DNA from: Rehmannia glutinosa
Lineage: Eukaryota > Streptophyta > Magnoliopsida > Lamiales > Orobanchaceae
Reading direction: 5' to 3'
Assembly: GCA_016081115.2 (NCBI GenBank)
Contig: JABTTQ020001483.1
Location: forward strand, 186,001-250,000
Length of the DNA: 64,000 nucleotides
Positions within the stretch are counted from its first letter, which is position 1. Every line of letters begins with the position of its first letter. Of the stretch, positions 45,125-56,600 are shown in pieces. Position numbers and translations under genes: made by a program. The notes under the pieces were generated by a model, which did no database searches, was not told the origin of the DNA, and saw only the letters and a list, made by a program, of their open reading frames with translations.

Positions 45125-45964
45125 TTATATGCATGTTTTTATTTATGTCTTAATTGCAAAATAAGTTTTCATGCAATTATTTTCTAATTTAGGTCTTTAA
45201 TATATTTGTGAGTTTCAAAATATTTTAAAAGAAGACCTTGCATGATTTTCTAAAACTCTTGTGCATTTAATTAGACTTATGTGGCTTATTTTCTCTTATG
45301 AAATCTTTAGCATAAGCTCTTTTTGATATCTCCTATTACTTGCCTACACTTGTATTTTTTGTGCAAATTTTGTCTAAGAATTGTGTAGGATATGTATCTC
45401 ATATTTATTGGCTATTACGTCATCAAGTTCCTTAAACTATCGAGGTACGCTCACTCGTATTTTTCTTAGAACTCGATATTATGCTTATGCACATATCTTT
45501 CAAGATATTTCATTTTAAGCCCTTAAGTGCCCCTAAATGATTTTGCAAATATTCTCTTAAAAAGGCACTACTTGTTATGTCTCGATTTTCTCGATTATAT
45601 GATTTCCCAAAACCCATATTTGTTGGATATAATCCAAAAATTTTTTTTGCAAAGTTTTAAAACTTTTGGGGTGAAAAATCGAATTTTGGAAAACTCTGGG
45701 AATAGAAAAATTGCACTGGGACGGTCAAAGCGAGGCGACGGCGGCCGCTTCGCACGTCGACCGGTCGCCCCCTACCTCGACCGGTCGCCCAGGCCTATTT
45801 TACAAAATATAATCGTTCTGTCCTCAGTTTAGAACAGACGAAGAAAAACTCCCAAACCCTTATAGCAGCGTATATTCATCCCCTCCCCTCAAAATCTTCA
45901 ATTCTTCATCATTTTTCACGATTCTTGTTGCTAATCTTCTTATTTTCACAAGAATCTTACATAT
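45125..45964 (+). promoter_or_regulatory. Spacer before ORF3 of E
   Basis: 840 bp without a gene. The first part is AT-rich. From about 45660 it matches the segment after RNase H in element C (GGGGTGAAAAATCGAATTTT against the reverse of 16375-16400). It contains two perfect TCGACCGGTCGCCC motifs (45757-45770, 45777-45790), a weak TATA-like CTTATAGC (about 45859), and a CT-rich leader (45880-45960) just before the ORF3 ATG. I infer a possible internal promoter. Confidence 0.4.
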
Positions 45965-47301
45965 ATGGCTCCTCCTAGAAATTCTACCGGTCGAAATCCC
46001 ATCTCCAAGCGTAGAAGGGCGGAGATGGTTCTTCGAGAAATCGGCAAGAGAAAGCCGAACAAAGGGATATTCGAGTCGCTCAAAGAAACGTGGCTCAAGA
46101 AGGTGATGATGTTCAAAATCCCATTCTCTCTCGGGCCCAAATTACCGAGCTACGCGGAACAATTTCGCTCCAAAATTGCCGTTGGGCGAAAGGTAAAAAA
46201 TCTTTTGTTACTCAAGCTCCTAATTCCCACAATGTTCTTAATTTCATCAATAAGTATGCGGAATGGTATTATGAGGATTCGGGAATGGGAGGAAAATCTA
46301 TTGCTCGGACTAAAATGTGTCGTTTTAGTTCATTTACAAATGAGTATCCTACTATTAGAGGATTTTTTGAGGAGCAAGGTTGGATGTATCTATGGGAGCA
46401 TGCTTATGTTTTGTATGATGATGATATTATCCAACATTTTTATGCTAATATGTGGGTGCAATATGATAATGAAAGAAAGCCGATTGCCGTTAATTCGCTT
46501 GTAAAGGGTCGTCATTTTAGATGGACTCCCAATGATATTTGCCGGCTTTTACATGTTAGAGAAGGTGGTTGGGATTATTTCTCTTGTGGGACTTGGAATG
46601 ATGAAATGTTGGGGGTGTCAATGAAAGAAGTGAAGACGTATTTGGGAGTATGGCCAAAGTATTCTTTGTTGGCAATGACACTTGAGCATCGTATTTTGTC
46701 GGTCATTGTCTCATATTGCATTTGTGGTAAGTCGGGAAAGATGCCTAGCAACATGGATTACTTTTTGACTTATAAGATTGTTAGGAGGGAACCACTTAAC
46801 TTTGGTGCCATACTTATTCAATGTCTAATCGAGTCCATCACTCAAGGTAATAAGAAGTTAGTTATGGGAAATTGGATTTGTAAACTTCTTATTCAATCGG
46901 GACTACCTTCGTCGGAGTGTAACTCGGAAGTATTTCAAAATGACTTCGACATTGATAACATCTCCCAAATGGTCACGATGCGCAAGAATATGGACATCCG
47001 ACCAACTAAAATGGCTAGAGGAAGAGGTCAAGAGTCCCCCGATCCTAATGACTTCTTTGATGACACCGAGGCCGCAAGATTGGCGGAAGAGGGTGAACCA
47101 AGCAATCCGGAGGGTAATACCGGTGCTCAACCGCCTAGGAGGTATACTCAAGCCGAATTTGATGAGATGAGGGCTTTTCATGAGACGAGGTATGAGGCTT
47201 TGGCGCAAAAGACCTCCAAAATGCAAAAGTCTATCGGCAAGTTGAAGAAATTTATCAAGGATTTTATTCCCGGATCTTGCTTCTCCTCGGATGAGGAATG
47301 A
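45965..47301 (+). pseudogene. ORF3 of element E (plant-transposon-protein-like)
   Basis: I choose the ATG at 45965 (MAPPRNSTGRNPISKRRRAE), as it follows a leader-like stretch. A single frameshift near 46085-46105 leads into the 403-residue frame that ends at 47301. That frame has FVTQAPNSHNVLNFINKYAE, FFEEQGWMYLWEHAYVLYDD, VNSLVKGRHFRWTPNDICRL, WPKYSLLAMTLEHRILSVIV and LNFGAILIQCLIESITQGNK, the pattern of the putative plant transposon protein family (PF20167-like). An acidic linker and a coiled coil (FHETRYEALAQKTSKMQKSI) follow, then the end SSDEE. It is much shorter than the B1 version (no H1-like or long acidic part). Function unknown; no catalytic motif seen. Confidence 0.7.
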
Positions 47302-48550
47302 TGTCCCCACCCCCTTTACTTTCTAGCATTTTCATTATTGATGCTTTGTATTTTCATGAACCTTTGTAAAACTAATTTGTACTAATGATATTTGCTTGTT
47401 TTCTTAAAAGGGTTAAAATTGCAAGTTGATAATGACTTGTGGATGATCATGATTTTGATGGAGTATTTGATGGTAAAAATACTCTAATTTAAGCATTGTT
47501 TGATAATTGGTATGAAGTACTTGATGGTAAAAGTGCTTCTTTTGATACTTTGATCATTATGCTTAGTTAGATATGTTGGGACTTTTGACATTTGATACAT
47601 GTATTGTGTAAGGCATGACTTATTACTTGATAGATGTTCTAATTTTTGGCATTTGTAATGCCTTGATCATTCTTAGCCTATCTCAATTGGGTTGAACCCT
47701 TGAGAATCTACTTTGAGCTTCTTATTTGATGGACAAATGTTGCATATGGTGCATATGATCTTTTTGAGCTTTGGAATGAGGTTGATTGATGATATGAAAA
47801 TTTTTGGCTTGAAACCTTTACAAGGACTATATGCAACCTCTTTTATTTTTCACGCACACAAGGTGTTCGATGAAATGTCGCAATGAAAACTTTCAACTTC
47901 TACATGATTCTCTTGCTTCAAAAATGTCTTAAAATCTTTTTGAAATCATGTTTTTAGCTAATTAATGAGCTTATGGATCTCTTATGTTACAATTCTCCCA
48001 TTTTCCTTAGACTCTATATTTAAATTGCTCGATGGTTGATAAACCGTCTCGTTTGCGCACTTTGATATATTTGTATGATGTTTTTATCATCCTAACATTC
48101 TTTTTGATGATTCCAAAGGGGGAGAAACAGGATATTGGCTCATTAGCTCAAAGAAGCTAATAAAAGTTTGTCACAAAAGCTATAAGCTATGGCTCATAAA
48201 AGCCATAAGTTGTGATTTATTTTTAGTCCAATTATTGCTTGATGGACTTATAATTGTTTAATGATGATTTGTGACAGGGGGAGCTTATAAGCTCTTGAAC
48301 AAACTGTAAAAGCTAAAGCTTTTAGCTTATGGAAAATTGCTTTTACATTATTCTTGATATGCTTGTTGATAGGGGGAGCTTGTGCTTATTATTGAAAATA
48401 TTTACTCCCTACTTGGTTGCTTTAATATTTTTGGAAATTTTGGTTGCTTCCAAACGGTCAAATGTTTTTACCGGAAAATCATTTCTAAAATCGCTCTCTT
48501 AGTTGGTGTAAAAAAATGTTTTGGTTTGTAATCATCAAAAATGGGGAGAT
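47302..48550 (+). other. 3' non-coding region and polypurine tract of E
   Basis: About 1250 bp with no supported gene. It matches the reverse complement of 15187-16080 in C (for example CAATTGGGTTGAACCC and TTTGATGATTCCAAAGG). Repeated AGCTNATAAGCT-like words (48140-48370). It ends with a purine tract, AAAAATGGGGAGAT, against the 3' LTR. Confidence 0.7.
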
Positions 48551-50049
48551 TGTTTGATACATGTTTTTATCTTAATTTTGATGATTTTATTTTATCACCA
48601 AAACAATGTTTTTAAAGGTTGTCCAAATAATCCTAAATGATTTAAAATGGTTTTAATATTTTCCGGAGTATTTCCTCAAGTTTATTTTTGATAATAATGG
48701 ACAACACTTTTAATGATTTTATATCAATGGGTTTTTACTCCTATAACTGGTTCCTAAATGTTGTCTAAATACTCTCGATCGGTTTAAAATGTTTTTACTG
48801 AATTCTCGGAGTATTTCTTGAGTTTTATTTTTGACAAAAATTGGACAACATTTCTGTCTCGTGGTCGACCGGTCGCCCTATAGGGCAACCCGTACCTGAA
48901 GATGTTTTTAGAAACAGAAAATGAGACGGAGGTAAAAACAGCAGTCGTCGTCGGCCGTCGCCCTCGGCGTCGGCCGAGTGACGGTCGGCCGTCGCCCGAT
49001 GGTCGACGGTACTGCATGTTTCATTTTGAAACAGAACAAAACCTCTTCGTTTTTTGAATTAGGGGGACCGGTTGAGACAGGGGTCGACCGGTCGAAGCCT
49101 ATGTCGACCGGTCGCCCTGTTGAAATTTTTAAAGTGTTCTTATTTCTCTTATTTCTGTGCGACCGGTCGCCCTGTGTATTGACAGCAAAAATATGACCGT
49201 TTGACAATGAGACACATTTCCTTAAATTATGGGATTGATTTCTAACAGCTATATTCTTGATTTTAATTGTATTTTTCTGTAGATTTTCAATCCCCAAGAG
49301 GAGCCTATGCTTGATCAATCATCTCCTATAAATAGAGGAAGTTTTGGAGCAACCAATACAACAATTGAGATACAACACAACAAGATACACTTCAAGCAAA
49401 TACTTGGTCTTTCATTGTTATTATTCTTGTTGTAAATTTGCCTAGCTTATCACTTTCACATCCTTGAGGTCTAGGCTATTCTTGATTACACCTTGCACTC
49501 AAATTGTATTATTCATTATTGAGTTGTAATCTTGATTTTTGGTTATCATTCAAACACAAGATATCCTTGTGAGTGTTCTTGTGGTAAGAACACACTTGGA
49601 TGATCTAGGTGATAGGTGAAGAAGATTGTGGTGATCTTCTTATTGAGGTGTTGAAGAATTTGGTATTCTTCAAGGTTGAAGATTGTGGTAATCTTCACAA
49701 GGTGCCGTTGAAGGAAGATTATGGTAATCTTCAAAGAGAGATTCTGGTAATCTCAAAGGTGTTGTTGAAGAAGAGTGTGGTGCTCTTCAAAGGTGTTGTA
49801 AGTTGAATTTGTATTAATTTTGGTAATTAATAAAATTCTTTTTCCTTTTGAAATCCATCCCGGATATACTGGGGTGGTAGAGGATTAGGCCCTAGGTGGG
49901 TTGAACCTCTTTAAATCGACGTGTGTTGTTTACATTCCGCACCTTTATTATTCTGTTTGAGCATTCGATTATAAAAAGAGGACGAAATCGAAAAGATGAA
50001 GATAATCTATTCACCCCCCTCTAGATTATCGTAGCCGCTTGGACTTACA
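48551..50049 (+). repeat. 3' LTR of element E
   Basis: 1499 bp, near-identical to the 5' LTR apart from scattered changes. In place of a short stretch of the 5' LTR (about 42811-42835) it has a GC-rich block (48943-49010) with repeated GTCGGCCGTCGCCC-like units. Hairpin array at 49573-49788 with loop changes in units 5 (ATGGT) and 6 (CTGGT) but intact stems. Confidence 0.88.
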
Positions 50050-50946
50050 GTAAGCCTTTGTTTTCTCTGCAATTTTCGTATTAAAAAAGGAGGGGCCGAT
50101 GGGTTTTCCCGCGAACTCACTGTTCACCATCGCCGGCTGAGGGATAGAGAAGAGATGGAAGAAGAGAATGAAATATGTTGTGTGTGTGTGTGTTTTTCAG
50201 CCTGTGTTAGTGTATCTGTCTTGTGTGTGTTATACTGTATGTGTGTATGTAGATATGGGTGTGTGAGTGTGTGTGGGGTTTGTTTTTGTGTGTGTGTGTG
50301 TATACCAGATGTGTGTGTTAGTGTGTGTGTGTATTATTGTGTGTATGAGTGTGTGTTTGTGGTGTTCATGGGTGTGTGTATGTGTGACGTGTATGTTTAG
50401 ACGTGTGTGTGTGTGTTTGTTAAGTGTTTAAAATTTAAGAAAATGTACAGAGGTGAAATGGGGGTTGGGCCAAGGACTTCCTTTTTGAAATTGGATAGAA
50501 TATGAGACTATATTTCAATTTGAAAATTTTCATATTAGTCCACTAAGTTTTTAATTAAGTCCTATTCTCAAATCAATGTAAAATTTTCTATTTAGTCCCA
50601 AACAAGTTTCAATTCAGTCCAAATTTTTATTTAAAATTTTCAGATTTTGAAATTAACCCATATAACTTATTTAGACTTTTTGGATTTTTCAATTTGACTC
50701 TACAAGTTTTCAATTTAGTCTAAAAACTAAAATTTACGTTTAACTTGTTTCAATTAGACCTCCAAACTTATATTTTTAGTCAATTATTACATACGAAAAA
50801 GCCCTATGCTATTTTATAAATATAATCATTTCAAATAGAAGTTACAACTTAATCTTTAGCCCCAAATCATGTTAAATTTATAATGTAGGTGACGAAGAAC
50901 CGTACAATTAGGACTTCTACATTCAAGCAACTTGTGCATCTATTTT
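50050..50946 (-). repeat. Duplicated segment A2, right part
   Basis: Continuation of A2 after element E, matching 36558-37486: TG-rich tract, then AT-rich sequence (TTTCAATTTAGTCTAAAAAC), then GTACAATTAGGACTTCTACATT. It diverges from A1 at 50946, where A1 enters copia B2. Confidence 0.8.
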
Positions 50947-51917
50947 TAATTTGCTGATTGAGGTAGGGATTCTTATCACATTTTATGTGTATAATTCAAT
51001 GTCCTTGTTAAATGCCTAAACTGTTCAATTATGTGAATTACGAATTTTATTTTTCTCTGTGTTATATTATATGCATAATTATGTGAATTATATGCTTTTT
51101 AATGAGTTACATGACATGCATAATTATATGAATATATGTTTTCAATGTGTTATATGTTATGATAATTTTTTATGAATTAGGTCGTATTTTATGAATGTTT
51201 ATGTAACGGGAAAGGAAAAGTTTGTGGCTTTATGCCACGGGAAAGGAAAAATATGGCATTCGTGCCATGGGAAAGGAGAGTTTTTGGCTTCATGCCACGT
51301 GAAAGGAAAATATGGCATTCGTGCCACAAGAGAAGAAATGTTTTGGCTATGTGCCATGGGAAAGGAAATTTTTTGGCTTCATGCCACGGGAAAGAATAAA
51401 TATGGCATTCGTGCCTAAGGGAAATGTTATGTGCTATTTGGCTTATGCCAATGGGAAAGGTTATGTGTTATTCGGCTTATGCCAGTGAGACAGATTAAGT
51501 GTTAATTTATGTAATTGTGCACTTTTCGTATTTAGCTTGGACAATCCTGTATCCCTACTGAGTATGTGATTACTCACCCTTAAATTCAAATTCTTTTCAG
51601 ATCATATGGACGAATGCGTTGTAGATGTGGGGGAATAGCCGATGATTTCACTTTTAATTATTTCAATTTCAAGAACTATGAACTCGTTTTAAATTTCGAA
51701 CATTTGTGATGTACTATTTTTTTAAGTTTATTTCAAAGTGTTTTGAGTGGATTTTTATGTTTTGGCAAATAATCTATAGTTATTTCTTAAGACTTAAAAT
51801 ATTCTCATTATAGCTTCCGCTAAACTTTTCATTTATCTATTTATGTAAAAAAAATTAATACGCATTTTCCTTAAAATTAGTAATGCTAAAAATGCATTGA
51901 AAAAGTAGGGCGTTACA
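50946..51917 (+). repeat. Gypsy (Del/Tekay-like) LTR remnant
   Basis: The 3' end reads AAAAAGTAGGGCGTTACA, a terminus I associate with Del/Tekay LTRs; the preceding TTACTCACCC and CAGATCATATGGACGAATG are typical of that LTR type. The start is not defined and no internal region follows. Contains the 30-bp tandem array below. Confidence 0.5.
51205..51500 (+). repeat. 30-bp tandem repeat with GGC/GCC hairpins
   Basis: About nine units of roughly 30 bp built on GGGAAAGGAAAA followed by TTTGGCTTCATGCC or ATATGGCATTCGTGCC, the two types alternating in the first seven. Each unit carries a small inverted repeat; three units read GGCATTCGTGCC (51255, 51315, 51404), that is a 4-6 bp stem around TTCG. 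No coding function is inferred. Confidence 0.75.
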
Positions 51918-52326
51918 TATATAATGTGGCATGATATGTGCACGATATGCCACGATATACGTATAAGTACATAGGGGTGTGTATTTGGGGGGAGTTTACA
52001 CTGTTTCCAAGGGAAAGAATAATTACATTATTTTCAAAATTCAAAATCCTCTAATTAAATGAGGGGCAATTTGGATAAATTGGGTAAAAAAGAGTTTTTT
52101 TTTTTAAGTTGGTGGGTAAAAAAGAATACCCACTATTCATAGTGGGTAGTTAAAAAATTTCCCCAAAAAAGAAATCCAACTATCTTTTAAAATTACAGAT
52201 ACTCCGATGATATTTGTTTCTATTTAGCAAATTACATCTTCCAGAGAGGGTTATAATTTGTTAAGTAAATACAACCTCAATGAGGTGTTTGTAAACCTCT
52301 TCGATAGTTTTTGTAGTTAACCCTAA
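51918..52326. other. Unassigned AT-rich sequence
   Basis: No gene seen. Contains a local inverted repeat around ATACCCACTATTCATAGTGGGTA (52121-52143) and a T-run. It ends in TAA, the left TSD of the MITE. Confidence 0.4.
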
Positions 52327-52586
52327 CACTACAAAATAATTCCAGTTTACCAATAGAATTTACCGACAAAAATGATTATGTCACTAAATTTTACGGTTCC
52401 TACAGAATACCAACAGAATTAAAAAAACAAAACTTCCCAAATTATAACGACAAATTACCGACATATTTTGTAGGTAAATATTTACCTACAATGACATTTC
52501 CTACAACGATTTTACTTACACTTTACAATTATCTTAATATTTACCTACAGATTTTTCTGTTAGTAAACTGACCTTTTCTTGAAGTG
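52327..52586. mobile_element. CACTA-type MITE
   Basis: 260 bp starting CACTACAAAATAATT and ending CCTTTTCTTGAAGTG, with TAA target-site duplications (52324-52326, 52587-52589). Subterminal repeats of the TACCGACAAAT/TTTACCTACA type face inwards from both ends. No ORF; it would depend on a CACTA transposase. Confidence 0.75.
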
Positions 52587-52734
52587 TAATATTTATAGTC
52601 TTGGGTTGGATACTAGTCCTTGCTAAATTTTTTTTCTACTTACTGTTGATAAGTTGAAATTTCAGGGATTTGTTGGTCATATTAAGCAACAAATGAGTTT
52701 GGTATATTCATATAACATAATTTGCGTGCCAATT

Positions 52735-53605
52735 ATCTTATAAACGGTCAATTTTCTTCCATTGTGGAGAATCACCTGGATGGCGAAGTTGTCCATCACA
52801 TTTTCTCGCATCTGCATGCCATGTAAGGTTCATCGCGCCATCTGCATTCGCAAACATCGCTTAAACCTTGGAATATTGGAAGATACCATAACACCTTTGC
52901 AGGGGAATGTTGTTTTGTGCTCTCATCACTGCTACAATAACCATACTTGACTTTGTACCATGATACCCCACACTTGGGGCACTTACGCAATGATTCATAC
53001 TCTTTTTCTGTACAATATGCAATCATTTGGACATGCGCATAATTTCTTATACACCTTAGCCATCGGACACAAAATCTTCTTTGCCTCATAGTTACGGTTT
53101 GACAATGTGTTATCTTCTGGAAGCATCTCCTTCAACAACTCAAGCAATTCAGTGAAGCTTTTATCAATCCATCCATTTCTTGCCTTCACGTTAACCAATT
53201 TTAACATTGTTGACAACCGAGTGAAATTTTTACACCACGGATACAAAGGTGTGTTCGAATCACTTTTTATAGTATCATACACATGTGCTCGCTGAAAAGA
53301 CTCCCGACTAACATCATGATTCATGTCCTCTAACCGGTCGTCCATATCTTCATCTGTCCGCACAGTTGGGATGTGTACCACTTCACCATGCCATATCCAT
53401 GTTCTATATTTCTTATTTATTCCATCATAAATAAGATGCTCTCGTATCTTGTCAACTTCATGTTGTCTCCCATTCAAATAGTTGATAAGGACAATAGTAT
53501 TCCATCGCGTTCCATTCGATTTTGTCAAGCAAATTCTAGAAACTTTTCAACTCCGTTCTCATACTCATTGCTTATGCGACTTGAATTCATCCAACTTCGA
53601 TCCAT
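52735..53605 (-). pseudogene. CACTA TNP2-like transposase fragment
   Basis: Begins at the ATG complementary to 53603-53605 (MDRSWMNSSRISNEYENGVE, then FLEFA), then a frame change to IREHLIYDGINKKYRTWIWH. It continues LYPWCKNFTRLSTMLKLVNV, GWIDKSFTELLELLKEMLP, NYEAKKILCPMAKVYKKLCA, CPNDCILYRK, ESLRKCPKCGVSWYKVKYGY, and AKVLWYLPIF, ending near DGQLRHPGDSPQWRKIDR where the sequence is cut. This is the N-terminal third of an En/Spm TNPD-type transposase, with at least three frameshifts. Catalytic parts are missing. Confidence 0.85.
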
Positions 53606-56600
53606 TTTTGTCCTCTTATCAATGTGTTAATAAATTGCGAGAATAGCTATTAATGAGAAGATGTTAAAAGAAATCACATTTAGGGTTCAGTTAAATTCTA
53701 AGTGCTTGGATTCCTCTCCACTTCTCCCCCCTCTATTTAATTTGGTAATGGTCCTATCCCATTCAAGAATGTGCACTTGCCTAATGTGGTTTCCTTAGTA
53801 TACTATATTTGTTTCATGCACGTGGAAATTTTGGCAGCATCTCCCATCAGTTCTCAAAGTACACATATTGCAGTGCACCCAAGAACAAAAGGGAGAAACA
53901 TACCAAAATTTTACTACATACACAATACAAACAATATACTAATAAAATCACATTGAAGTACATATTCTCAAAACTGTCCAAATAAGTGGACAATTAGAAT
54001 TTAGTATCAAATTGTGAAGATTCACATTATTTGATGTTAAATTCCAAACGGGTCTAAAGTGTTTGAGCATACATTAATGCATGAGATACATATATCAAAC
54101 AACATATATATGAATCAAAATTCATCATTAAAATAATCCTTAAATATATTAATATTTATCATCATCTTCTCAAAACAAACATATATACATCAAAATTCAA
54201 CAACCAACACTTATCAACATGCGTCCCCTCCTCCATCCATTTCATATATATACCAATACACACATATACAATATATATCAATAACTATATTTATACACAC
54301 TGAAAGATTTATATGTTACCTTAATGCGAGGAAGTTACAACAAATAGCTCAGAAAGAGGTTACTCCAGTCAATCAATCCACAAGCTACCAAAAACCTACA
54401 AAGTGCATGCACTCATGATTTCCCAAAGTATTGTAGTGAAACAAAACGATTTGCACAAACATTATAGTAAATCCATATTATTCTGTGAACGGAAAGAAAA
54501 TTGATAATACGCTTTTAAGGTGTTACAACATTTTGCATTGCGTTCACTTACATGGTTTTCATTACCAGCCTCACCTTGTGCTTTGTTCACATTGATTGCA
54601 AAGTGGACATTACAAGTGAACTTGGGCTGTATAATTTCAAGGCAATAATTTTTATAATTTGTCTTATGTCTCTGTATAATTTTAAATCTTATTTAAGTAG
54701 TGCTTCATGATGGTTTTATGGTGCTGATCCAGATGAGACTTTTGGATGGACCAAGTGTAAAAGCTCCAGATCTATCCTTGACAAGTAGTAGACCAAGAAA
54801 ATATGAGTGGTCCCTCAAGTTAAATGTGGATCAAATGTAATGCATCTAATCAATACACTATGAAACCATAGCAATTCAGTGATCCAGTTCTTGTTCATCA
54901 TGTGATTTCATCAATAGATACATTGCAAATTATTTTTCATTTACAAATTTTAATATCAGTATAAAATAATTCACTTTTTGCTTCTCTTTCACCCCTTCTA
55001 TTATCCCTATTTAGGAAAAAGTGAAAGTGAAGAAAAAGGAAAGAAATGAGAGATGGAAAAAAGAGAGCACATAAACGGCTGGTGTTGTGGACCCAGAATA
55101 GCAGATAAACAACTTACAAGTTTCCAGGCAGTGGGTTTCATATTAATCTAATGAGAAAAATAAATCCAGACCCAAAGAAGAGAGATGAAGACAACAGTTG
55201 CTGCTAAGCCAAAAACAGCATCAAAAGCTCTAATAAAGCCTCTGCCACAGTTGATGTAAGAAGATGTCATCCCTTCTCTCAAACAAACTCTACAAGCTCA
55301 ACAAGATATCTTCATAATTCCTTAAATTGCCTTACTTCCTTCAAATCTCTGCCAGTGCCAACAAGTCTAATGTAATCCGTTGAGACACTCCTATTTGCTA
55401 AAAGATACAAAAACTTGGGTTCTTTTATTTAATATTCTTATAGCACTACGAAAATTCGGAAAACCTCATAATTTTTTACCTAAGGAAAGGAGCTCAGCAC
55501 TTTAGACAAACGAACAATGAACAGTGTCATATTGAACTTGAAAATCCTACAACAAACTTCTGAATATGATAAGCAATGAACATTTCTACAAGAATTGTAT
55601 TTTCTAGCATCTCATGACACAACTTCCAAATTAACTGTTGATGGGACTCATTCAACTTATTTCACTTTTAATAATACAATACATACAGATTAAGAATAGC
55701 TAGCAATATGAAAACCACTTTCATATATTGACTAGCTAAGGCAATAAGCAGATAAATGTAATTGACAATCGAATTGAATCACAAAACAAAAAATAATTGA
55801 GCAAATAATTATAGTTTTAAGCAAATACTTAGGCTTGATACAAATTTTACCATCAGTTTAAAGCAAATCAATAAAACAAAATTGACTTAAAACTATCTGC
55901 AAATTAATCAAAGGTAAAACAAAAGCAGAAAAAAGATGTTACTTGAGCTATTATGACTCAGAATGAGCACAAGCAGCCTAACGGAATCCCCTAGATTTTG
56001 ATTTTTTTCCCCCGAAATTCAAGTCGAACCTATGAACATGACCATGCAGAATTATTTTTTCTAATAGCATCGAAACCTTCTCAAAATATAAACAAGTGCT
56101 CCAACAGAAACAATAACAATCACCTAAACTAAACAAAACTTATCCAATTAAAGTTCCAGCAAAGATCCTCAAATCTCATTGTGAAAATAACTCATTAACT
56201 AACAAAGTGTGTATGTAAATAAACAAACACACACACACATGATCAGACAGAGCCATTAGTGATATAGTTTTAACTAAGAATAAAAAATTAAAATCCATAG
56301 ATATACAGATAAAAAAAATTGCAATACCCTCTAAATACTATGGAAAAAAATTAAAAAACTACTAATATTAGCGATTAGGGTTCAAACTTACTACTAATGT
56401 GGGTATTTGGGTGAGGTGAGAGGAGATTTTAGACGGCCACAAGAGATCGATTGAGACGGCTGCACAGAGATAGCAATGCCGATGACAAGGTGGTGGTGGT
56501 GATGATGGCAGCTGCGGGAGATCGATCGAGAGACGAAATATTTCAGTGAATTATTTTTTGATATGAGCGGCAGTGGGAGGGAGGAATATCGTGGAGACTA

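Larger units (their letters stand above)
42417..50049 (+). mobile_element. Copia-derived element E: gag remnant plus ORF3, no pol
   Basis: Plus-strand LTR element in segment A2, TSD GTAAG at 42412-42416 and 50050-50054. LTRs 42417-43876 (1460 bp) and 48551-50049 (1499 bp) are the reverse complement of the C/D LTR type (ending GGACTTACA, where C/D start TGTAAGTCC). The interior holds a gag fragment with one CCHC knuckle, a spacer, ORF3 (45965-47301), a 1.25-kb 3' non-coding region and a polypurine tract (AAAAATGGGGAGAT before 48551). Protease, integrase, RT and RNase H are absent, so any movement would need enzymes from a relative. The PBS is also missing, replaced by a 70-bp copy of the target flank. 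Confidence 0.88.

Noticed and set aside
51205..51418. 75-residue ORF across the 30-bp tandem repeat as a repeat protein gene
   Set aside because: The open frame follows from a period divisible by three. The unit is an LTR tandem repeat and no start context or homology supports a protein.
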